This document shows, piece after piece, positions 33,924-43,300 of a stretch of 64,000 nt of DNA; position 1 is the stretch's first letter, and each line of letters opens with the position of its first letter. The position numbers were made by a program, and so were the translations under genes. The stretch is from an uncultured Chlamydiae bacterium (lineage in GTDB: Bacteria > Chlamydiota > Chlamydiia > Chlamydiales > Rhabdochlamydiaceae): contig CAIJXB010000065.1 in NCBI GenBank assembly GCA_903824495.1, positions 62,001-126,000 on the forward strand, given 5' to 3'. The notes beneath the pieces were generated by a model, which saw nothing but the letters and a program-made list of their open reading frames with translations, made no database searches and was not told the origin of the DNA.

Positions 33924-33952
33924 TTGACGACACTCCCCTCTCATGTTTAGAT
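33924..33952 (+). promoter_or_regulatory. Possible promoter for the type III secretion operon
   Basis: TTGACG at 33924-33929 is followed after 17 bases by TTAGAT at 33947-33952. The -35 is near consensus, the -10 poor. It is the only candidate in the 60-base gap before sctU. AGGAG at 33962-33966 precedes the ATG by 11 bases. Confidence 0.4.
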
Positions 33953-33977
33953 GGCATAGATCAGGAGTTTTGAGTCT

Positions 33978-35051
33978 ATGGCAGAAAAAAGTGAAAAGGC
34001 AACCCCGAAGAAGTTAAGAGATGCAAGGAAAAAGGGACAAGTTGCCAAAGCGCAAGATTTTGGATCGGCTTTTACTTTTATTGTTTCTATTGCTGCAACG
34101 CTCATTACGGCAAGCTACATCTTTGATCAGCTCTCTGCTTATATCATCAATACATTTAGAAGCATCGGGGAAGCAGAAAACCTGCAAGAAAAAGCCTCGA
34201 ATGTCATGTTTGAATCCTTGACCGTCATTTTTAAAACAAGCATCCCGATTGCTATTTTAACCTGCTGCGTGGGTGTATTGACAAGTTTTTTGGTTGTGGG
34301 CCCCATGTTTTCTATAGAGGCGATGAAGCCTGACATCAAAAGGCTCAATCCGATCACCAACTTGAAGAATTTATTTAAAATGAAGACTCTATTTGAGCTT
34401 CTCAAATCGATTTTAAAGATCACAGGCGCCGTCATTTTGATCTACTCTGTGGTGTGGGATAGCATTCCAGAGATTGTTGGGTCTGCGGCTCTTCCTGTTT
34501 ATGGATCAGCTCTTCTTTTCAATGACTTCCTCGTCAAAGTGATCGTCAGGGTCGGAATTTTCTTTTTAATTGTTGCCGTTGCGGACTTGATCTATCAGAA
34601 AAAGAACTTTGCTAAAGAAATGAAGATGGAAAAGTTTGAGGTGAAGCAAGAGCATAAAGATACAGAAGGCGATCCCCATATCAAAAGCAAAAGACGGCAA
34701 GCCGCTCAAGAGATTGCGTATCAAGAGGGCCCAGCTTCCGTTAAACGGGCCAAAGCCGTCATTACAAATCCTACACACCTAGCTGTTGCCCTTGCTTACC
34801 AACCAGAAGTAGAGTCAGCTCCCCGCATTCTACTCATGGGGAAAGGGGCTGTTGCAGAACAGATCATTAAATTAGCAGTAGAATATAATGTACCCGTTAT
34901 GAGAAATGTAGCTTTAGCGCAAACTCTTTTTGAAAAGGGTGAGCTCTACAGCTATATTCCTCAAGAGACGTTCGAAGCTGTAGCTGAAATCTTGAAGTGG
35001 ATAGAAGGTTTAGAATCACATGAAACGATAGTACCGGAGCTTTTTCAGTGA
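33978..35051 (+). CDS. sctU: Type III secretion export-apparatus switch protein SctU (CdsU/YscU/FlhB family)
   Basis: A 357-residue inner-membrane protein that controls substrate switching. It begins with the family signature EKATPKKLRDARKKGQV, has four membrane segments between about 30 and 210, a basic linker, and the autocleavage site NPTH at 264-267 (VITNPTHLAVAL). The cytoplasmic domain ends VAEILKWIEGLE. It overlaps sctV by four bases (GTGA). Gene order sctU-sctV-copN-chaperone-malQ is the chlamydial type III cluster. It is intact and presumably functional, which supports reading nearby genes as possible substrates. Confidence 0.96.
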   Translation: MAEKSEKATPKKLRDARKKGQVAKAQDFGSAFTFIVSIAATLITASYIFDQLSAYIINTFRSIGEAENLQEKASNVMFESLTVIFKTSIPIAILTCCVGVLTSFLVVGPMFSIEAMKPDIKRLNPITNLKNLFKMKTLFELLKSILKITGAVILIYSVVWDSIPEIVGSAALPVYGSALLFNDFLVKVIVRVGIFFLIVAVADLIYQKKNFAKEMKMEKFEVKQEHKDTEGDPHIKSKRRQAAQEIAYQEGPASVKRAKAVITNPTHLAVALAYQPEVESAPRILLMGKGAVAEQIIKLAVEYNVPVMRNVALAQTLFEKGELYSYIPQETFEAVAEILKWIEGLESHETIVPELFQ

Positions 35052-37168
35052 AAAATTCCCTTAATCAATTTGTTAGGTCACTCGGCGGCGAAAAAGCCTT
35101 AGAGTTCATCAACAGGTCGAGCGACATCATTTTAGCGCTTTTCATCATCACGCTGATCATGATGATCATCATCCCTATTTCTCCTGGCATTTTAGATAAC
35201 TTCATCGCAGTAAACTTAGCCATCTCCGTTACATTGCTGATGGTCGCCTTATACATTCCAAGAGCGGTACACCTCTCCATCTTCCCCTCACTTCTTTTGA
35301 TCACTACACTGTTTCGCTTAGGGATTGAAATTTCAGCAACAAGACAGATCTTACTACATGCAGATGCGGGACACATCATCTTAGCTTTTGGAAACTTCGT
35401 AGTCGGCGGTAATTTTGTCGTCGGAGCTGTTATTTTCTTAATCATCACCATTGTGCAGTTCATCGTTGTGACAAAAGGTGCCGAGCGCGTTGCTGAAGTG
35501 GCTGCCAGATTCACCTTGGATGCGATGCCCGGGAAGCAAATGAGTATCGACGCCGATATGAGAAGTGGCGTCATCGACGCCGCTCAAGCAAGAGATCTTC
35601 GCTTAGCACTCACTAAAGAAAGCCAGCTGTACGGTGCGATGGATGGTGCGATGAAGTTCGTAAAAGGGGATGTAATCGCAAGTATTGTCATTGCGCTCAT
35701 CAACATCGTAGGGGGCCTTATCATCGGAGTGTCAATGCATGGCATGACGGCGCTTCAAGCAGCTCAGATTTACACGCTTCTATCTATTGGAGCCGGCCTT
35801 GTCTCTCAAATTCCCTCTCTTTTAATTTCAATGACTGCCGGTATCATCACCACACGCGTTTCAAGTGATAAAAAAGATTCCCACTTAGGTAAAGAGATCT
35901 CCTCACAGCTACTTGGTCAACCTAAAGCGATCTTCATCGCCTCACTTGTGATCTTCATGATGGGCTTTATCAGTGGATTCCCTTCCATAGTCTTCTTTTC
36001 CATTGCCGTTATTATAGGTGGTATCGGTTTTGCTTTTTGGTACAATTCTAGAAAAGCAGAAGCAAGAAGTGGAATCACCTCCGCTGGAACAGAAGTAGAT
36101 GGCCATGCGATGGTCAGGGGCCCGACCGATGAGTACGCCTTGACCCTTCCTGTCATTTTAGAAGTAGGGTCAATGTTATCCTCAGCTCTAAAAAAAGATA
36201 AGCAAGGTGCAACCTTCATCGATGATATGATCCCTAAAATGAGACACGCCCTTTATCAAGATTTAGGAGTTCGCTTCCCCGGAGTCCACGTCCGAACAGA
36301 CTCCCCTATTTTAGAGTCTGATGAATATTCCATATCACTCAATGAGGTTCCTATTGTTAGGGGTAAGATTTTGGCAAATTCCCTTCTTACCAATGAATCT
36401 CCCGATACGCTTAAGCGCTTTAACATCCCCTTCACAACGACTAAAAACTCGATAGGACTTCCTTCCATTTGGGTAGATACCAAGTTCCAAGAGATTTTAC
36501 AAAAGGCAGGGATTAAGTTCTGGAAACCTTTAGACGTGATGATCCTTCACCTTTCTTACTTCTATAAGCAATATGCCAGTGAGTTTTTAGGCATTCAAGA
36601 AGTAAGAGGTATTTTAGAGTTTGTAGAAAAAACCTATCCCGATCTTAGTAAAGAAGTCACACGCCTTGTTCCTTTGCAAAAGCTGACAGACATTTTTAAA
36701 CGCCTTGTACAAGAACAGGTTTCGATCAAAGATCTTCGAACTATTTTGGAAGCGTTGAGCGAATGGGCCCAAACTGAAAAAGATGTCGTGCTCCTCACCG
36801 AATACGTCAGATCTTCCTTAAAAAGGTACATCAGCTATAAGCACTCTCAAGGACAATCTGTCCTATCCGTGTATCTTTTAGATCCTGAGATCGAAGATTT
36901 GGTTAGAGGTGCCATCAAACAAACCTCGCAAGGCTCTTACTTAGCTCTTGATCCAGATTCTGTTCAAATGATCTTGCATGCACTTCGTTCGACGATTGCA
37001 CCAACTCCAGCTGGAGGTCAACCTCCCGTTCTGCTCACAGCCATTGATGTCAGACGTTTTGTCAGAAAATTAATAGAAAGTGATTTTCCCGATCTTTCAG
37101 TGATTTCCTACCAAGAAATTGTGCAAGAGATACGGATACAACCTCTTGGGCGCGTCCAACTTTCATAA
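35048..37168 (+). CDS. sctV: Type III secretion export gate protein SctV (CdsV/LcrD family)
   Basis: A 706-residue export gate with a GTG start overlapping the sctU stop. The N-terminal 340 residues carry about eight membrane segments with the FHIPEP-family signature around residues 150-175 (RFTLDAMPGKQMSIDADMRSG read in two halves). The C-terminal half is the cytoplasmic nonameric ring domain that receives chaperone-effector complexes. It is full length. It would work with SctU and the gatekeeper CopN encoded just downstream. Confidence 0.97.
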   Translation: MKNSLNQFVRSLGGEKALEFINRSSDIILALFIITLIMMIIIPISPGILDNFIAVNLAISVTLLMVALYIPRAVHLSIFPSLLLITTLFRLGIEISATRQILLHADAGHIILAFGNFVVGGNFVVGAVIFLIITIVQFIVVTKGAERVAEVAARFTLDAMPGKQMSIDADMRSGVIDAAQARDLRLALTKESQLYGAMDGAMKFVKGDVIASIVIALINIVGGLIIGVSMHGMTALQAAQIYTLLSIGAGLVSQIPSLLISMTAGIITTRVSSDKKDSHLGKEISSQLLGQPKAIFIASLVIFMMGFISGFPSIVFFSIAVIIGGIGFAFWYNSRKAEARSGITSAGTEVDGHAMVRGPTDEYALTLPVILEVGSMLSSALKKDKQGATFIDDMIPKMRHALYQDLGVRFPGVHVRTDSPILESDEYSISLNEVPIVRGKILANSLLTNESPDTLKRFNIPFTTTKNSIGLPSIWVDTKFQEILQKAGIKFWKPLDVMILHLSYFYKQYASEFLGIQEVRGILEFVEKTYPDLSKEVTRLVPLQKLTDIFKRLVQEQVSIKDLRTILEALSEWAQTEKDVVLLTEYVRSSLKRYISYKHSQGQSVLSVYLLDPEIEDLVRGAIKQTSQGSYLALDPDSVQMILHALRSTIAPTPAGGQPPVLLTAIDVRRFVRKLIESDFPDLSVISYQEIVQEIRIQPLGRVQLS

Positions 37169-37180
37169 GGATTTAGCACT

Positions 37181-38335
37181 ATGTCAGACGGCAGTTACTT
37201 TTCGCAGAACATCCAAGCTCAAACTGTCAAAGCCCAACAAATTTTGGGACAGCAAATCGCCATCATGCAAGATGAGTCAGCAGAACCTGGCTTTACAGGA
37301 ACCATCGACATTTCCTTCAATCCTACAGCTATAAGAAATCGGTTTGAGCTCCTTGAATCAAGGGTTAGAAAAACTGCTAAAGAAGAAGCTACAGGCAAAG
37401 CTGAGAAAGAGGGCGAAGTTGATTTTTCTATCGAAGGCATTCAAGCTGTTGCTGAGTCATTCGAACATAAAAATCCAGAGCTCATAGCTAAATTCCTTGT
37501 AGCGATCCGTTCTCGCCTTTCTAAAACAGATTCTTTTGATGAACTGTTAGAAAAAGTCTTGGAAACCTACCCAGATGTGAGCTTAGCTGATGAAGCCTTG
37601 GATTTTTTAATTGCTACCTCTGATGGCGAGCTTGCTGAAAAGCTCATGCAAGTGAAAAACCATTTGAATGAAACGCATGCAAGAGAAATTAAGGCCGGAA
37701 AAAACATCATGGCAGAGGCCCAAGCTTTTTCTAAGCAGAACTTAGGGACCCCCACAAGCCTTAGAGAGCTTTATCGAGACATCACCGGCAATCCAAGAGA
37801 GCCTGCAACGCTCTTTGCCGAACTTGCTACCCAGTATACGTTTGAAAAAATGAAAACCGTCATTGCCTTTGTTCTCCACTCTTTAGGACAAGATCTCAGA
37901 TCCAAAGGGCCCTCTATTGAAAAAGGAGAGCTGTCTCGTCTTTTAACAGAAACAAAAACGATGCAGGCAATTATTGGCGTGTATCGATTCTTCCAGTCTC
38001 GGATGAACCTACTAAGAACTTCGTTTGAATACCAAGGACTCACCCCTTCAGCTCTACTTTCCTTTGAAAACCTTGCAAGGGCCTTTATGAAGTTCCTCGT
38101 AGAGAGATACCCCTCCTCAGACAAACTACTAGCTATTGCTAAGCAGCTGGGCTTTGAAGAAGATATCCTTGCCGAAGTGATCGTCTTTTCCCAAATGAAA
38201 GATGCTGTACGTCAAATCTCCCCAAGACTCTACCGCTCAGAGCAGCACAAGCAAGATATTCTGGCCACTTTTCTTGAAACCTTGGAAGATTTAGAAGATC
38301 AGCTCGAAGAAGATGAAGACGAGGAAGACTCATGA
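37181..38335 (+). CDS. copN: Type III secretion gatekeeper CopN (SctW/YopN-TyeA family)
   Basis: A 384-residue protein in the position of copN, 12 bases after sctV. The N-terminal 70 residues are Gln/Ala/Ser-rich and unstructured (secretion-signal like), then an all-helical body with the HrpJ-type core (about 90-290) and the TyeA-like C-terminal domain. It ends in a very acidic tail (DLEDQLEEDEDEEDS). It plugs the export gate until host contact; in Chlamydia it is also an effector that binds tubulin, which I cannot check here. Its stop overlaps the chaperone start by four bases. Confidence 0.9.
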   Translation: MSDGSYFSQNIQAQTVKAQQILGQQIAIMQDESAEPGFTGTIDISFNPTAIRNRFELLESRVRKTAKEEATGKAEKEGEVDFSIEGIQAVAESFEHKNPELIAKFLVAIRSRLSKTDSFDELLEKVLETYPDVSLADEALDFLIATSDGELAEKLMQVKNHLNETHAREIKAGKNIMAEAQAFSKQNLGTPTSLRELYRDITGNPREPATLFAELATQYTFEKMKTVIAFVLHSLGQDLRSKGPSIEKGELSRLLTETKTMQAIIGVYRFFQSRMNLLRTSFEYQGLTPSALLSFENLARAFMKFLVERYPSSDKLLAIAKQLGFEEDILAEVIVFSQMKDAVRQISPRLYRSEQHKQDILATFLETLEDLEDQLEEDEDEEDS

Positions 38336-38742
38336 ACCCTTTTGAACTACTCATTCAAGACTTAAGCACGCTACTTGGGGTCCCCTTACATGCAGAGAAA
38401 GGATACTTATGCAGATTGATCGCCGGAGGCTCTTTAAAAGTGCATCTTGAACATCAACCTGATTTACATCGCATTTTGGTAGCTTCTTTCATCTCAGAAA
38501 TCCCCCCTGGAAAATTTAGAGAAGATATCTTAAAAGAAGCCTTAAAAAACAATGATTCTTTAGACCGCTTAGGAATCTTAGCTTACTCTGAAAAAAATGA
38601 TTCTCTTTCTTATTTTCTTTATCTTCCTGAAGACGCAGCCCCAAATAGCGTCTCTGCCACCCTTTTAGAGTTCATTGAGAAGTCAAAGGCTTGGAAAACA
38701 GCTATAGAAACAGGACAAATGCATCTCATAGCGCGTCATTAG
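38332..38742 (+). CDS. Type III secretion chaperone (CesT/SycE family, Scc1-like)
   Basis: A 136-residue acidic protein with the class I chaperone fold pattern: N-terminal helix (FELLIQDLSTLLGV), beta strands including LKVHLEHQPDLHRILVASFI, a central helix (FREDILKEALKNN) and strands with the SYFLYLPEDA turn. It is coupled to copN by an ATGA overlap. In Chlamydia the same position holds scc1 (sycE-like), which with Scc4 escorts CopN. I therefore infer that CopN is its client. Confidence 0.88.
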   Translation: MNPFELLIQDLSTLLGVPLHAEKGYLCRLIAGGSLKVHLEHQPDLHRILVASFISEIPPGKFREDILKEALKNNDSLDRLGILAYSEKNDSLSYFLYLPEDAAPNSVSATLLEFIEKSKAWKTAIETGQMHLIARH

Positions 38743-38748
38743 ATAATA

Positions 38749-40332
38749 ATGGACCTTTTAAAACAGAAACTAGAAAACAGCCCTTTAGGATCTCATTGGA
38801 AACGGATAGGGATCCAGCCCCATAAAGGAATTGATCTTCCTTTAAGCGCTCTTCACTCCAAACAAAGCTGCGGCATTGGAGAATTTTTTGATTTGATCGC
38901 CCTCATAGAGTGGTGCTCTAGTGTGAACATCGATATGATCCAGCTTCTTCCCTTAAATGACAGTGGCCTTGACCCAAGTCCTTATAACGCCCTTTCCTCT
39001 TGCGCTCTTCATCCCATTTACCTATCTCTTCATCATCTTCCAAATGTCCACTGCTATAAAGAGCTACTGCTAGAAATACAAAGAATCAAAAAATTAAACC
39101 ATTTACCTAAAGTCCCTTTTGGGGACGTACATAAAGAGAAAATGGATTTTCTCTCTCTTTATCTAGAAAAAGAAAAACAAAGACTCCTCTCATCTTCTGA
39201 CTTTGTAACGTTCATCCAAGAAAATCCGTGGGTCAAACCATACGCTCTTTTTAAAGTCCTTAAAGACAAAAACAATCAAACCCACTTTTGTTTTTGGCCG
39301 GACAGCCAAAACAATCTTTCAGTGGAACAATTTGAAAAACTTTCAAATGAATTCTTAACTGAAGTGTCTTTCTATATGATTTTGCAATACCTTTGTTTTT
39401 TACAACTTAGCTATGTGAAAAAAAAGGCCACAGAGCACAAAATCCTCCTTAAGGGAGACATCCCTATTTTGATCAGTCCAGATAGCGCTGATGTTTGGTT
39501 TGAGCCGGGTCTTTTTGATTTGCAGATCTCCATAGGTGTTCCCCCTGACTTCTATAACGAAGAAGGGCAATATTGGGGCTTTCCAAAGCCTAACTGGCAT
39601 GTCATGCGAAATAATGGATTTGCCTGGTGGAAAACAAGACTTAAATTCGCAAGCAACTTTTATGACGTCTATCGGATTGATCATGCAGTGGGTCTTTTTA
39701 GACTTTGGATGATCCAAACAGGACGCCCTAGCTCTGAAGGGCATTATGAACCCTACGAGCACGATTCCTGGGAGCCCTTAGGAAGGGAGCTTTTAGGGGT
39801 CTTTATAGAGTCATCTCCGATGCTGCCGATTGCAGAAGATTTGGGCTCTGTCCCAGAAATGGTACGAAATGTGCTCGAAGAGCTTGGAATTCCTGGAACG
39901 AAAGTCATGCGCTGGGAAAAAGATGAATATGGCAGGTTCATAAATCCTGCAGCGTATCCTCCGATCAGTTTAACGTGCGTTTCAACGCACGATTCGACAA
40001 CTCTTGAGCAGTGGTGGAAAGAAGAATCTTCTGAAGCAGCTGACTATGCGAAAGAGCAAGGTTGGGACTATGATCCCTCTCTTCTTTATGAATACAGAAA
40101 AAGCATTTTGAAAAGCAGCCTTGAATCCCAAAGCCTTTTCCACATCAATCTCTTTTCTGAATATTTAGCTCTGATACCCGATCTTGTATGGGAAGATCCA
40201 AAAGATGAAAGGATCAACATCCCAGGAACGCTTCTTCCGAGCAATTGGACATACAAATTTCGCCACCCTCTTGAAGACATCATCTCTCATTCTCTCTTCA
40301 AAAAAGAAATGAGAGATCTCTTTGCTCCTTAA
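38749..40332 (+). CDS. malQ: 4-alpha-glucanotransferase (amylomaltase, GH77)
   Basis: A 527-residue GH77 enzyme that disproportionates maltodextrins in glycogen metabolism. Visible catalytic elements are YRIDHAVGLFRLW (nucleophile D in RIDH), AEDLGSVPEMV (acid/base E) and STHDSTTLEQWW (transition-state-stabilising D). GDIPILISPDSADVWFEP is the usual substrate-binding strand. It follows the type III chaperone by six bases, as in Chlamydia where malQ is also at the end of the copN operon. Its 3' end overlaps the convergent adhesin gene by four bases. Confidence 0.96.
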   Translation: MDLLKQKLENSPLGSHWKRIGIQPHKGIDLPLSALHSKQSCGIGEFFDLIALIEWCSSVNIDMIQLLPLNDSGLDPSPYNALSSCALHPIYLSLHHLPNVHCYKELLLEIQRIKKLNHLPKVPFGDVHKEKMDFLSLYLEKEKQRLLSSSDFVTFIQENPWVKPYALFKVLKDKNNQTHFCFWPDSQNNLSVEQFEKLSNEFLTEVSFYMILQYLCFLQLSYVKKKATEHKILLKGDIPILISPDSADVWFEPGLFDLQISIGVPPDFYNEEGQYWGFPKPNWHVMRNNGFAWWKTRLKFASNFYDVYRIDHAVGLFRLWMIQTGRPSSEGHYEPYEHDSWEPLGRELLGVFIESSPMLPIAEDLGSVPEMVRNVLEELGIPGTKVMRWEKDEYGRFINPAAYPPISLTCVSTHDSTTLEQWWKEESSEAADYAKEQGWDYDPSLLYEYRKSILKSSLESQSLFHINLFSEYLALIPDLVWEDPKDERINIPGTLLPSNWTYKFRHPLEDIISHSLFKKEMRDLFAP

Positions 40333-43300
40333 TTAGGAAGTACATCTAGAGGCTTTGGCTCTTTGCCAAAGTCTAAAGAAAATTCCCAATCAACTTGTTC
40401 TTGTTTTTGCGTTGGGTTTGTAAGGGGCAATGGTGAGCTTGGAGCTTTTGCTACAGATGGGGCTTTTTCTATCTTTTGCTCCGAACTTTGTTTTGTAGGC
40501 TCTGGTGTAACGATCTGCACATTAACAGTGACCTTTGGAGATTTTATTTCTTCTTGCGCTACTGGTTGTGGAGTTGCCGGTTGTGGCACATCCACTTTTT
40601 TCTCTTCAGCTTTTGCTTGTGAAGGAAGAGGCTTTATCTCTGGTTTTTTCTCTTGAATCTTTGGCTGTGGCGTAGCTGATTGCGGAGTAGCTGTTTTTTT
40701 AGAAGCCTTCCTCGATCTGCTTTGTAAGGTGCGATGAACTTTTTCTTCTTTACTTACATGTGAAGGGCTCCAATACATGAGCTTTCTATCTCTTGGATTG
40801 GCTCCAAGAGCCCAAGGCTCTTCTTCAAAATACTCCCAGTTAGAAAGATTATCCCAAGAAGAATAAAGACCTGGAACATAAAAAAGATACTTTGGAAGGA
40901 ATGGGAAGCGATTGATTGGGGCTGCTAAGCCGCAATCAATCAGTGTAACGCCATTAAAGGTAACAATACAAGGAGGGTTCGATGGAACCTCTCTCACTTC
41001 GGTATGGTTTGGTGTGCCGGTAAAATCAGCTCTAGGATCCGCCCCAACAACGATAGTATACGGGGTGTTAATTTCAATAGGACTGTCAATAGATCCTACA
41101 ACTCCATTGCTCGCATTAAACACTTGGAAATTTCGAAGAATCGTTGCCCCTATATTGATTGGCTGTGGCAAGCCTAAATTGGATATGTTTCCGATAGAGT
41201 GCATGAATAAAAACTTTGCATCGATCTCTCCGCCTAAATAAATGGGGCCTCCATCTAAAATGAGAGCTCCTGGAGTTCCTAGAGTGACCGTGCCATTGAT
41301 GACAATAGGGGCTAGTCCTCCTGCTACGACTAAATCATTTGCGGTGATTGCTTGCGAAGAAAAATTCCCCGCATTACGGACGACAATGTTATTAAAAGAA
41401 GCTACATTTCCTGTAAACGTCAGATCTCCGGATCCTGGAGAAAACGTCATAGAAGGAGTGCCAGACACTGGGCTAACAGTAGAATCAAACGTGATGTTTC
41501 CAAGAGAGGTGAACGTTATGTCCTGCGAAATCAAAACTGGAGCGTGATAGCCTTCTGATCCTTTTGTAACCACCGTAGGTCCCTCAAACGTGATCGAGGT
41601 CGCGATCACATCTAAAGCTCCGATTGGATTGCCACTTACTGAAGATCCTATGTTCCCTTCAAAAACAACAGCTCCCGTACTCCCCGCTACAATCGTAAGG
41701 CTTTCGCCTCCGACTGTGGTTCCATTGATCGCTTGCAATGTAATGTTGCTACCGCTCGATCCATTTTCTGTTGTGTTAAGTGTTGCTGAAGAAGCCAAAA
41801 CAATCGGAATGTCAATCGTAATAAGACCACTCACTAAAATGGAATGGATGGTGGCTTTAGTGCCGGTCAAAGCAGTCACATTGACAAGTGGCACGGAATC
41901 ACCAATCACACCTAAAGAAATAGCTCCTGTTGTAGACACAGTAAAGCTTTGAGAGCCTAAAGTGGTTCCATCAATGGATCCAAGGGCAACACTACCACCT
42001 GAATTTGACGTGAATGTAGTAAGAGCGTCGGATAAAATAATCGAAGGACTAATTGTTATGTTTCCAGTTGTGGTCACATTCTCGATGTTGACACTAGAAG
42101 CAGAGTCTATCAATAAAGAAGTAAGCGGAGTCGTTGCTCCTATGTCTGCAGAAACTGTAACATCACCGCTTGTTCCCGCTTTTAAGATAAAATTGTGAGC
42201 TCCATTAACTGTAGCTCCTATCGTGATGTCAGAACCAAGTGGAGCATTAGCACTATCGGTGGTGTCTAATGTGCTATCAGCTGAAAGTATGATTGGGGCG
42301 TTGATCGTAATGTCCCTGCCATAGGTATAAATGGAAGATCCAAGATCAAGACTTGAGCCTGATATCGTTACAGTGCCTAAAGGTATGAGCGTCCCAAGAC
42401 CTCCTGAAAGAGTAATAGCTCCACCTGCTAGTGTGAGGTCTTGATTTCCACTTGCTACTCCATTGAGCATCCCAAGTATGATCGTAGCGCCTGTGATGGT
42501 AGAGGACTGCGCAAGTGTAGCTATCGCATCAATGGTAACAGTCCCAATGACTGTGATGCTTTGAATCGTAGCGTAGGCACTTGTCACCGTTAGATTTCCT
42601 AAAGGTACGGGCGCAGCAATTCCAACAGAGCCGAGCGTAATACTGTCTGTTGTTGTCACGGTAAGACTTTGAGAGCCCGAAGAAATTCCATCAATGTTTC
42701 CAAGTATGATCTCACCATTTGCAGTAGAGGCAATCTCTGTTAAAGCATCTGATAAAATAATATGTGGAGCGATGTTTATCTTACCTGTTGCAGTTATGTC
42801 CTTAATATTGACGCTAGAAGCTGAGATCACATCTAAAGAGCTAAGCGGTGTAATGCCGCCGACAGCACCTCCCAAGGTGATGATACCGCTATTGCCAGCT
42901 TTTAAAGTAAGCGCTTCTTCTCCATCGATCGTGCTAGCAAAAACGATGTTAGCTCCCGCTGAAGAGGCTAGGATCGTGCTAATTGTGCTTGCACCCGTAA
43001 GTATGACTGGAGGATTTAAGGTAACGATCCCTCCATAGGTACTAATGGAAGCTCCCAAAGAAAGATCAGCTGTTCCAGAAACCGTCACAGCTCCTAATGG
43101 TGTTTTAGTACCAAGAGCTTCATCAAAGAATACGGGTGTCGCACCTGCTGTAACCGTCAATGCATAGTGTGTTCCTGATGTTGAATCAACAGTTGATCCA
43201 AAAGTCACTGCGTTAAAAGAAGCGCCACTTCCCACGACTTGAACAGTCGTATCACCTGTCAGTAATACCGGAGTCTCAATGTCAATGTTTCCTCTGGCTG